From Candidatus Aminicenantes bacterium UBA4085 (GTDB taxonomy: Bacteria > Acidobacteriota > Aminicenantia > Aminicenantales > UBA4085), in NCBI GenBank assembly GCA_002383325.1, contig DFYJ01000147.1, positions 3,590 through 27,215 of the forward strand: DNA of 23,626 nt. Direction: 5' to 3'. Each line of letters begins with the position of its first letter. The first letter of the stretch is position 1. The notes below the pieces were generated by a model. That model was not told the origin of the DNA. It made no database searches and was given only the letters and a program-made list of their open reading frames with translations. Positions 7,667 through 15,051 of this stretch are shown here, one piece after another. The position numbers and the translations under genes were made by a program.

Positions 7667-7697
7667 AAAAAAAGGGCTTCTGACCTGGCTCAGCGCC
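7667..7697 (-). terminator. Intrinsic terminator of the rhamnosidase gene
   Basis: On the minus strand GGGC pairs with GCCC, and inside it CTGA pairs with TCAG, followed at once by seven T's (the A's at 7667-7673). The stem overlaps the last sense codon and the TGA stop of the rhamnosidase gene. The T-tract is also the right-hand flanking repeat of the neighbouring element, so any insertion happened at this tract. Confidence 0.65.
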
Positions 7698-10359
7698 CGG
7701 TCAGCTCGAAGGCATAGCGGCCGGATCCGGCCTTGACCCGGACGACGTTGTCCTGGTCGGACTCCTCGATCGAGCGGACGCCGGGCACGGAGCCCGCCGC
7801 CTTCTTCCCGGACCAGATCGCCGTTCCACCCTCCTTCAGGACCACATCCCGCAGGACGCCGCGCGGCAGGACGATCTCGGCCTCGCTGCCGCAGGGGATC
7901 TCGACCTCCAGGCCGACGGTCCGGTCGCCTCTCGTCCAGGACGAGGTCAGGCGGCCGCGGACCGTCCCCAGCGAGCCGGAAGCAAAGCTCAGATCGCGGA
8001 CCATCTGCGGGGCGATGCGGACCCTGCGGAAACCGGGCGCCCCGGCGTCCAAGTTGATCCCGGCCAGGCTCTTGTAGAGCCAGGCGCCCACGCTGGCGAA
8101 CATGGGATGGTTGTGGGAGTTCATCCCCGGGCCCTCCCGCCTGTTCCACAGCTCCCAGACGGTGGTGGCCCCACTGGCGATCATATAGCCCCAGCTCGGG
8201 AAGTCGGTCCGAGTGGCCAGATCGTAGGCTAGGCTCGAGTTGCCGTTCTTCTCCAGGACTTCCATGATGTACTTGGTCCCGATGATGCCCGTCGTCAGGT
8301 GGCTGTCGTGTGTGTAGACGATGTCGTTGACGAGGGCGCCCATGGCCATCCCCGCCTCAGCTTCGGGGGCCAGGTCGAGGAACAGGGCCAAGGTGTTGGA
8401 CGTCTGGGTGCCGTTGCCGTAGGTCTTGGCCTTGGGATCCCAATACGCGGCATGGAAGGCCTTTTTGATGGAGCCGGCCAAGCTCCGGTAGGCCTGGGCA
8501 TCCTGGGGGCGATCCAACACCGCCGCGATGTCGGCCAGAATCAGGACATCGTAATAGTAATAGAACGATGAGACGATGGCCGACGGTGTCGGCGCCAGGG
8601 CCACCCAGTCGCCGTAGTTGCTGAAGGTCAGCAGGCCCTGCGGAGCCTGGCTCTTAAGGAAGGCGACATAGGCCTTGAGCCCGTCGTAGTGCTCGCTCAG
8701 GATGCGCTTGTCGCCGTAATAGAGGTACATGTACCAGGCGAAGAGCGGGTAGGCCGTGCCCCAGGCCGGATCGGCCGGCCGGGTGCCCCAGATATGCGGC
8801 ACGGTATCGGTGATCCGGCCCTGCGCATCCTGGACATCGCGGATGTCGCGCAGGAAATTGGTATAGAAGGCGGCCATGTCGAAGTTCATGATGGCCTCTT
8901 CCGCCGATCCCTGGGCATCCGCCATCCAGCCCATCCGCTCGTCGCGCTGGGGGCAGTCGGTCGGGACGCTGTGGAGGTTGGTCTTCTGGCCCCAGGTGAT
9001 GATCCTCTGCAGGCCGTTGAGGATCGGCTTGGAGCAGGAGAACGAACCCGTCTGACCCACGCCCGAGTAGACGACCCGGCCGCGCAGCGTCTCCGCCGTC
9101 GGCACGCCGGGGAAGCCGGTCAGCTCGACGTAGCGGAAGCCGTGGTAGGTAAAGCGCGGTTCGTAGACTTCCTCATCCCCGCCCTTGAGGATGTAGACGT
9201 CCTCGGCCCGGGCGCCGCGCAGGTTTTCCCGATTGATCACGCCGTCATCGTAAAGAAGCTCGGCAAAGCGCATCCGAACGGACGTCCCCGGCGGTCCGGC
9301 GACCCGCAGGCGGACCCAGCCGCTGAAGTTCTGGCCCATGTCGAAGACATAGACTCCCGGCCGGGGTTGGCTCATGGCCAGCGGCACCAAGGTATCCATG
9401 ACCCGGATGGCCGGCATCATCTGGGACGAGAGCTCCCCCTTGGGAGCTTCAACCGGAGCAGCCGCCACCCAGCCCGTGTCGGCGAAGCCCGGCTGGTCCC
9501 AGCCCGCGGCTTCCAGACGGGCATCATACGTCTCGCCGTGGTAGATGCTGTCCTCCACGACCGGCCCCGCCGCCGTCTTCCAGCTTCCGTCCGAGACGAC
9601 GGTGACGACTCCCCCTCCGGCCGTCTCCACATCCAAGCGCAGACGGAGGACGCGGTTCTTGTACCAGCCCTGCCCGAGCATGATCCCGACGGCGTTGGCT
9701 CCGGACCGCAGGAGTCCCGTGACATCGTAGGTCACATAGAGCACCCGCTTGTCGTACGTCGTCCAGCCCGGGTCCAGGACGCCGTCGCCCGCTTTGCGGC
9801 CGTTGATGCGGAGCTCGTGGTAGCCGATCCCGGCCACGTAGGCCCGGGCGCGCACGATCGGCCCGGGGATATCGAGTTCCCTGCGCAAAAGGCCGCCGCT
9901 CCCGATCCACCCGCCCTTCCAATCGGAAGGCTCGAAGAGGCCCGTATCGAAGCGAGCGACCGGGCTCCAGGGGCTGACCGCCCCGGCGTCGTCCCAAGAC
10001 CTCACCTTCCAGGAATACGATGAAGCCGAAGCCAGGGGCTTGCCGCCGTAGACGATGTGGGTGAATTCAGTCGAGTCGACCTTGCCGCTGTCCCAGAGGT
10101 CGCCGTGCTCGCAGGCGGCCCCCCGGCTGACCAGGATCTGGTAGGCGGACTGCCCTCCGCCCCGCGTCGATGGCCGCGGCGTCCAGTAGAACCTCGGTAG
10201 GCGCACGTCCACGCCCAGCGGGTCGGTCAGATATTCCAGGCGCAGATCGAAGGGGGCTGCCGGCCCGGCCGATGCCCAGGCCGTCGCGGAGCCGGCGACC
10301 GCGGCCAGGACGACCAGGAACGCCCAAGAGATCGCTTTACGGGCGCAAGAAGATGCCAT
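7690..10359 (-). CDS. Secreted alpha-L-rhamnosidase, glycoside hydrolase family 78
   Basis: Releases terminal alpha-L-rhamnose from glycans or glycosides by inversion. The 889-aa protein starts with a signal peptide (basic MASSCARK, hydrophobic core, small residues near AWASA), then a fibronectin-like N-terminal domain, carbohydrate-binding-type beta domains, the (alpha/alpha)6 catalytic domain and a C-terminal beta domain: the usual family length and order. The catalytic motif TDCPQRDERMGW includes D468, D473 and E474, with E474 the likely general acid; GATTVWELWN carries the likely general base E736. Start chosen at ATG 10359, with AGGAGG 5 nt upstream and the signal peptide immediately after; upstream in-frame codons encode a non-protein-like stretch. 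It stands alone, ending in its own terminator, with no SusC/SusD pair nearby. Export to periplasm or surface is inferred from the signal peptide. Confidence 0.94.
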   Translation of the reverse strand: MASSCARKAISWAFLVVLAAVAGSATAWASAGPAAPFDLRLEYLTDPLGVDVRLPRFYWTPRPSTRGGGQSAYQILVSRGAACEHGDLWDSGKVDSTEFTHIVYGGKPLASASSYSWKVRSWDDAGAVSPWSPVARFDTGLFEPSDWKGGWIGSGGLLRRELDIPGPIVRARAYVAGIGYHELRINGRKAGDGVLDPGWTTYDKRVLYVTYDVTGLLRSGANAVGIMLGQGWYKNRVLRLRLDVETAGGGVVTVVSDGSWKTAAGPVVEDSIYHGETYDARLEAAGWDQPGFADTGWVAAAPVEAPKGELSSQMMPAIRVMDTLVPLAMSQPRPGVYVFDMGQNFSGWVRLRVAGPPGTSVRMRFAELLYDDGVINRENLRGARAEDVYILKGGDEEVYEPRFTYHGFRYVELTGFPGVPTAETLRGRVVYSGVGQTGSFSCSKPILNGLQRIITWGQKTNLHSVPTDCPQRDERMGWMADAQGSAEEAIMNFDMAAFYTNFLRDIRDVQDAQGRITDTVPHIWGTRPADPAWGTAYPLFAWYMYLYYGDKRILSEHYDGLKAYVAFLKSQAPQGLLTFSNYGDWVALAPTPSAIVSSFYYYYDVLILADIAAVLDRPQDAQAYRSLAGSIKKAFHAAYWDPKAKTYGNGTQTSNTLALFLDLAPEAEAGMAMGALVNDIVYTHDSHLTTGIIGTKYIMEVLEKNGNSSLAYDLATRTDFPSWGYMIASGATTVWELWNRREGPGMNSHNHPMFASVGAWLYKSLAGINLDAGAPGFRRVRIAPQMVRDLSFASGSLGTVRGRLTSSWTRGDRTVGLEVEIPCGSEAEIVLPRGVLRDVVLKEGGTAIWSGKKAAGSVPGVRSIEESDQDNVVRVKAGSGRYAFELTGR

Positions 10360-10420
10360 GAGATCCTCCTGAGGGAGATCGGCCTCAAGGACGACCGCGG
10401 GGGAACGTCCAAGCGGCGTC

Positions 10421-10450
10421 AGCATATCAAAACGCCGCGCGGCCGGGCAA
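10421..10450 (-). promoter_or_regulatory. Possible promoter of the rhamnosidase gene
   Basis: TTGCCC (10450-10445) and TATGCT (10426-10421), 18 nt apart, each match four of six sigma-70 positions. The implied leader of about 55 nt would include the AGGAGG site. The match is modest. The divergent gene has a perfect TTGACA at 10455-10460, so two promoters may lie back to back here. Confidence 0.35.
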
Positions 10451-10488
10451 GCCGTTGACAGCCTTCGTTCCGCGTGCGACCATGAGCC

Positions 10489-11514
10489 GTGTCCTGCCGA
10501 AAGCTGATCTCGCTGGCCGTTTCGCTGGCCCTGTCCGTCTTCCTCCTGGCTGTTCTTTTTCGCCAGATCCGAAGCGAGGACATCGGAACCGCCCTGCGCG
10601 GCATCCACCTGCCCGGCCTGGCTCTTTACGCCGCGATCAGCTTGGCGGCCGTCTTGCTTCGGGCATGGCGCTACCGCCTTCTTCTCGAACCGGGATCCTG
10701 CGGCTGGGGACCGATGGTGCTCGTGACCATGGCCCGCAACGCTTTCGAGGACCTCCTGCCGGCCCGCATCGGATCGCTGTCCTACATCTATCTCCTGGAT
10801 GCCCGGGTGGGTGTCGCTTTCGAGAGCGCCGCCTCGTCCTTCCTGGCCGCCTTTGTGGTCGATTTTCTGACCCTCGGCCCGTTTGTGGCTCTGGCCGTCT
10901 TCAGCGCCGCGCGGGCCGGACGGACCGACTTCCCGGCCGGGATCCTGCTGGCCCTGGCCGCTGGCTTCTTCCTGATCACGGCCCTGATCTGGGTCAAGCT
11001 CGTGCCTCTTTTAACCACCATTTGGCGCTGGACGGAAAAGGCGGCCGGACGCCTTGGGGCGGCGGACAGGAAAGGCTGGCGGCTGGCCGATGGAAAAGCC
11101 AAAGCCACCATCGACTCGCTTCAAGCCCTGCGGTCCCGCGCCGTCGGTCTGCCGGTGCTGGGCCTGTCTTTCCTCATCCGGCTGGCAAAGTACGCTTCGC
11201 TGTTCGCCCTGGTCGGGGCCATCCTGCGGGGCTACGGACTGGGGCCGGCCGAAATCGGCTTCGGCCGCCTGATCCTGGTGCTCACCGGGGCCGAATTGAC
11301 CTCCGCCCTGCCGGTTAAAGGGTTGGCCGATTTCGGGACCTGGGAGACGGCTTGGGCCATCGGCTTCCGAGGCCTGGGATTCGCGGCCGGGCTGGCGGCC
11401 GTTTCCGGCTTCGGCGTCCATCTGGTCACGGCCGTGTTCGAAGCCGGGCTGGGACTGATCGGGCTGCTTCTCCTGACCGGACGACGGCGGGCTAGAATTC
11501 CGCCCCGATCTTGA
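10489..11514 (+). CDS. YbhN/LPG-synthase-type integral membrane protein (flippase-like domain)
   Basis: A 341-aa polytopic membrane protein with the architecture of the lysylphosphatidylglycerol-synthase transmembrane family (UPF0104/YbhN). It has about eight hydrophobic helices, an early RAWRYRLLLEP segment and ARNAFEDLLPARIGSLSYIYLL, and a late GLADFGTWETAWAIGF segment, all typical of the family. It lacks the soluble aminoacyl-transferase domain of MprF, so lipid lysylation is not expected; members are proposed to handle lipids or lipid-linked glycans. The only available in-frame start is GTG 10489, because an in-frame TGA lies just upstream at 10483; there is no Shine-Dalgarno. ATG 10482 is in another frame and would need a 1-nt frameshift to join this protein. 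Its 3' end overlaps the convergent barrel gene by 23 nt. Confidence 0.8.
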   Translation: MSCRKLISLAVSLALSVFLLAVLFRQIRSEDIGTALRGIHLPGLALYAAISLAAVLLRAWRYRLLLEPGSCGWGPMVLVTMARNAFEDLLPARIGSLSYIYLLDARVGVAFESAASSFLAAFVVDFLTLGPFVALAVFSAARAGRTDFPAGILLALAAGFFLITALIWVKLVPLLTTIWRWTEKAAGRLGAADRKGWRLADGKAKATIDSLQALRSRAVGLPVLGLSFLIRLAKYASLFALVGAILRGYGLGPAEIGFGRLILVLTGAELTSALPVKGLADFGTWETAWAIGFRGLGFAAGLAAVSGFGVHLVTAVFEAGLGLIGLLLLTGRRRARIPPRS

Positions 11515-12565
11515 AGACCAGCGAATTGTGATCTCGGGGGGCGGCCTGGATTGAGGGAAGGAAGGGGGGCACGTTGTCGAAGAAATATTTATATTCCGCA
11601 AGCAGGCTGATCTTGCGGGCCCAGGACGGCGCACCCGGCAGATCATACCTGAGCGTCACGAGAGTGTCCGAGCGCATATCGTAGAGCGATCGGCCGTCGA
11701 AGGCCTGGGCCTGGGTCGGACCGAAGACCGGAAGCTTGAAATACGTCTTCCACTTGATGGACAGGCCTTCGGAAATGACATAGGTCAGGCCGGGCCGTAC
11801 GGACAGACGAAAGCGCCGCGAGGGAGCGAGCGTCAGCTTGGAGCCGTCGTTCAGCTCGATCTCGGCCCTTTCCACCTCGGCCAGGACGGTGACGATCAGC
11901 CCCAAGGCCAGGACTGAATGCTTCTTCCTGAGGGCGGTCAAGGTCCGGCGGATCTTCGACTCGTCCACGGCCAGGGCTTCGGGCGGCAGACCGGACTCGC
12001 CAGCCGGGGTTTTCCGGGCTTCGGACAGAGCCGTCCGGTACGCCTTGACGGCGTCCGTCTTCTCTCGCCCGCCCCGGGTCAGGCCGATCTCGGCTTCGCC
12101 TTTGATGCCGATCCCAGCCTCGTACCTCTGTTGGATGTTCAGGTAGGTATCCGTGAACCGCTCCATGAAGCCGAAGACCTTGAAGAAAGGCAGCAGGTGC
12201 CGCTCGTAGCTGGTCTGGAGGGTGATGAAGTTCTCCACCGAGGAGCCGCCGGTCGTCAGGTATCGCCGCAGCTGGTTGGAGGAGGCGAAGTCGAAATGGA
12301 ACTCGTCGGGATAGCCGCCCTTGGCCAGGCCGGCGCCGAAATCCAGCTTGTCCACCTGCCGGGCCGAGGAGGAGTCGCCGACATAGCCGGCCGAGAGGCT
12401 GAATGTCAGGGGCTCCAGCTCCGACTGAATCTTCTGCCAGGCTTTCCAGCCCTCGAGCACCCGGTTGTTCGCGTCGTCTCGTCCGCCCGCGGCCGGCATT
12501 CCCGCGGCGATGATAAAGAGGATCGCCCCGGCCGCTCCGATCCCGGAGATTCGCTTGCTTTTCAT
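11492..12565 (-). CDS. Predicted outer-membrane beta-barrel protein of unknown function
   Basis: A 357-aa protein with a signal peptide (MKSKRISGIGAAGAILFIIAAG, cleavage probably near MPAAGG) and many alternating polar/aromatic strands such as SLSAGYVG, FRLSVRPGLTY, WKTYFKLPVF and LLAEYKYFF. It ends in KIGAEF, a C-terminal Phe typical of barrels inserted by the BAM machinery. A helical or charged stretch lies in the middle (about 170-215, KAYRTALSEARKTPAGES onward). It loosely recalls DUF481-like or porin-like proteins, but I cannot name a family. It lies 70 nt downstream of the S15 hydrolase on the same strand, so cotranscription is possible, though a weak -35/-10 pair also precedes it. It overlaps the convergent membrane-protein gene by 23 nt. 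Confidence 0.7.
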   Translation of the reverse strand: MKSKRISGIGAAGAILFIIAAGMPAAGGRDDANNRVLEGWKAWQKIQSELEPLTFSLSAGYVGDSSSARQVDKLDFGAGLAKGGYPDEFHFDFASSNQLRRYLTTGGSSVENFITLQTSYERHLLPFFKVFGFMERFTDTYLNIQQRYEAGIGIKGEAEIGLTRGGREKTDAVKAYRTALSEARKTPAGESGLPPEALAVDESKIRRTLTALRKKHSVLALGLIVTVLAEVERAEIELNDGSKLTLAPSRRFRLSVRPGLTYVISEGLSIKWKTYFKLPVFGPTQAQAFDGRSLYDMRSDTLVTLRYDLPGAPSWARKISLLAEYKYFFDNVPPFLPSIQAAPRDHNSLVFKIGAEF

Positions 12566-12635
12566 GGCTTGGCGCTACTCTACCAGAAGCGCCCGGCCGA
12601 TCTCAAGCCGGGACCAGCGATCGCGCTGGATGTCC

Positions 12636-14894
12636 TTACTTGGCTGTTTCAGGCGTCTTGGGCAGCGCCTTGAAGGTGACGCCAGATGGGTATTGCCGGG
12701 TTCTATACACCCGATGAGTTGCTTTGCGGAAATCTTTTTCCTCGGCTGTTCGGATATTGACGAAGGTCTGGGGATTGCGGTCGAACAACGGAAACCACGA
12801 GCTCTGGACCTGGACCATGATGCGGTGGCCCTTGAGGAAGGCATGCGGCACGTCCGGCAGCTCGAATTCGACCTTGGCTATCCGGCCGGGGACGAACGGT
12901 TCGGGCTTTTCGAAGCTGTTGCGGAATTTGCCCCGGATCACGTCCCCCCGAACGAGCCGCTGATAGCCGCCCATCCGGACGCCCTTGGGATTGCTCTTGG
13001 GATCGCGGGCGTCGTCGGGATAGACGTCGATGACCTTGACGACCCAATCGGCGTCCGTTCCTGTCGTGGAAACATAGAGCTCGGCCTTGATCGGCCCCGC
13101 GATCGTGACATCTTCGATGAGGGCGGGGGTCGTATAGACCAGGACGTCCGGCCTGGAGGCGGCGAACCGCTGATCCTCGACGAAGTAATCCGGGTTGTAC
13201 CGGGGGGTGGTCTGGAGCGTGTACGGGACGGGCTTATCCGGATCGCTGACGAACTCGTCGTAACCGGCGTCGGCGGTCCGAGGGGCCTGATCCAAGGCGG
13301 CCCCGTCGCTCCCGGCGAGGAAGAGCTTGCGGTCCTTCGCCTCGGCCGGAGGCCAGACCGGGTACGTGCGCCATTGGTCGGTGCCTGTCTCGAAAACCAC
13401 GGCCTCGGGGATCTCGTCCGTCTTCCGGCCTTTTAAATACCGGTTGAAGAAGGGCAGCTCGATCTTCTCCTGGAAATAAGCCCTTGTGCTGCTGAAGGCA
13501 AAGACGCCCCGATCCTCCGTTCCGCCCGCCAGGAAATTCCATCGGCTGTGCGTCCAAGGCCCCATGACGAGGCTGTTCGGCAAGCCCGGGTTGTTCCTCT
13601 CGATCGTCCGGTAGGTCTGCAGAGTGCCCAGCAGATCCTCCCCGTCGTACCATCCCCCGACGACCAGGATCGCCGGCCTCAGCCCGCGAAGGTACTGGTA
13701 GATCGATTTCTCCTTCCAATAGGCGTCATAGCTTTCGTGGGCCATCAGCTCACGCCAAGGCTTGTTCGCGGGATCGAAGAGCTTCTCGGTGAGGCTTTTC
13801 AGAGGACCCATCCGGAGGTAGAACAAGTACCCGTCGGAAGTCGGGAAGCTGAGCTTGGCGACAGGCTCGCTCGTCGGCGCTTTCCGGACTTGCCCCATGG
13901 TGTAGAGGTAATTCGCGACATGAGCCAGGTAGAGCGCCCCGTTGTGGTGGCCGTCGTCCCCGAGGAACAGGTCGGCCATAGGGGCCTGAGGCGAAACCGC
14001 CCGCACGGCCGGGTGGGCGTCGATGGCGGCCATGGCCGCGGTGAAGCCGGGATAGGAGCTGCCCCACACGCCGACCTTTCCGTTATGGCCGGGGACGTTC
14101 TTCAAAAGCCACTCGATCGTGTCGTAGGCGTCGCTGCTCTCGTCGACGTCGGAAGCGGACGCCTTGTTCTTGATGTAGGGCCTGGTGTACTCGAACGTCC
14201 CCTCCGACATGGACATGCCCCGGATGTCCTGCAGGGCGATGATGTAGTTCTCCTTGGCATAGTAGAGGCCGGGAAACAATCCGCCGCGAAAAGCCTCGCC
14301 GTAGGGCGGGATGCCGTAGGGGGTCCTGACTAGGATGATGGGATGGGGCTCGGACGCGTCGATGGGGCCGAAGACCTGGGTGAAGAGCCGGACGCCGTCG
14401 CGCATGGGGATGCGCTGCTCGGCTTTCCGATAATGCCTCTCGATGTAGCCGATGCGGTTGCTGGGCGACGCGGGATCGGCTTTGGCGTCGTCCAGAGCCG
14501 CTTTCTTGGCGCCTAAGATCTCCGGCTCGCCCTTGTCGTTGACGACCCTGAAGCTGGTGTAACGGCCCTGCTCATCCTTGGCGAACGCCATCTCAAAGTT
14601 CCCCCGCGGCTCCTGGGACATCTTGAACTTCGGCTCCGAGCCTTCGACCGGCCGCCAGACCGTCGCGCTCGAATTGGTGGCGCCGATGGTGCGAAGGGTC
14701 CCGTCCTTGAAGTAGACCTGCATGAGGACCGTCCCAGACCCGGGAACCGCCAGCTCGTAGAGGCCCACGATCTCGGGGTATTTCTTGGCCAGGTCTTGCG
14801 GTTTGTCCTGCAGATACCCGCGGCCTTGAAAGACGATGAAAAGGAAAAGGCATCCGAGACATCCGGTGCCGATCCGACGCGCCCTCTTATTCAT
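12636..14894 (-). CDS. CocE/NonD-type serine hydrolase (X-Pro dipeptidyl-peptidase S15 family), exported
   Basis: An alpha/beta hydrolase of the S15 family, whose members cleave X-Pro dipeptides, acyl side chains or esters. The 752-aa product has a basic, hydrophobic N-terminus that looks like a signal peptide or anchor. A beta-rich extra module follows (about residues 38-130, starting IVGLYELAV). The catalytic domain starts near RIPMRDGVRLFTQVF. The triad is visible: nucleophile S280 in GSSYPG, D417 in GGWYDGED and H449 in GPWTHSRW. The C-terminal jelly-roll domain carries ADWVVKVIDVYPDD and GHRIMVQVQSSWFPLFDRN. The substrate is not predictable; peptidase, glutaryl-acylase and ester hydrolase are all possible. 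It is longer than most relatives because of the N-terminal module. Start ATG 14894 has only a weak purine-rich site upstream. Confidence 0.88.
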   Translation of the reverse strand: MNKRARRIGTGCLGCLFLFIVFQGRGYLQDKPQDLAKKYPEIVGLYELAVPGSGTVLMQVYFKDGTLRTIGATNSSATVWRPVEGSEPKFKMSQEPRGNFEMAFAKDEQGRYTSFRVVNDKGEPEILGAKKAALDDAKADPASPSNRIGYIERHYRKAEQRIPMRDGVRLFTQVFGPIDASEPHPIILVRTPYGIPPYGEAFRGGLFPGLYYAKENYIIALQDIRGMSMSEGTFEYTRPYIKNKASASDVDESSDAYDTIEWLLKNVPGHNGKVGVWGSSYPGFTAAMAAIDAHPAVRAVSPQAPMADLFLGDDGHHNGALYLAHVANYLYTMGQVRKAPTSEPVAKLSFPTSDGYLFYLRMGPLKSLTEKLFDPANKPWRELMAHESYDAYWKEKSIYQYLRGLRPAILVVGGWYDGEDLLGTLQTYRTIERNNPGLPNSLVMGPWTHSRWNFLAGGTEDRGVFAFSSTRAYFQEKIELPFFNRYLKGRKTDEIPEAVVFETGTDQWRTYPVWPPAEAKDRKLFLAGSDGAALDQAPRTADAGYDEFVSDPDKPVPYTLQTTPRYNPDYFVEDQRFAASRPDVLVYTTPALIEDVTIAGPIKAELYVSTTGTDADWVVKVIDVYPDDARDPKSNPKGVRMGGYQRLVRGDVIRGKFRNSFEKPEPFVPGRIAKVEFELPDVPHAFLKGHRIMVQVQSSWFPLFDRNPQTFVNIRTAEEKDFRKATHRVYRTRQYPSGVTFKALPKTPETAK

Positions 14895-15010
14895 GAACAG
14901 CCTCGCTTTCGTTGACCCTCAGCCAAGAAGACGAGCGGCTCGCCAAAAAGGTTCCCTGTTGATGAGATCATAGCCTTTCGACCGACACGATTTGAGCCGG
15001 GCCAAGCAGG

Positions 15011-15039
15011 TTGAACGCCGGCCCCCAAATCCCTATACT
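15011..15039 (+). promoter_or_regulatory. Probable tldD-tldE promoter
   Basis: TTGAAC (15011-15016), a 17-nt spacer and TATACT (15034-15039) match the sigma-70 boxes at 4/6 and 5/6. Only 12 nt lie between the -10 box and the tldD ATG, so the transcript should begin about 5-6 nt before the start codon, at or after the AAGGA that would otherwise look like a ribosome-binding site. Confidence 0.6.
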
Positions 15040-15051
15040 GAAGGACTCACC

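Noticed and set aside
7398..7736. Possible 112-aa protein within the gene-free stretch (plus strand)
   Set aside because: It covers the hairpin modules and then runs into the rhamnosidase 3' end, has no ribosome-binding site, and its sequence follows the repeats; conserved pairing explains the similarity between copies better than protein conservation.
8689..10023. Long open frame of about 444 codons antisense to the rhamnosidase gene
   Set aside because: It lies fully inside a well-supported GH78 gene on the other strand, its product is a low-complexity Arg/Gly/Asp/Val mixture with no motif, and such frames are expected in GC-rich DNA.
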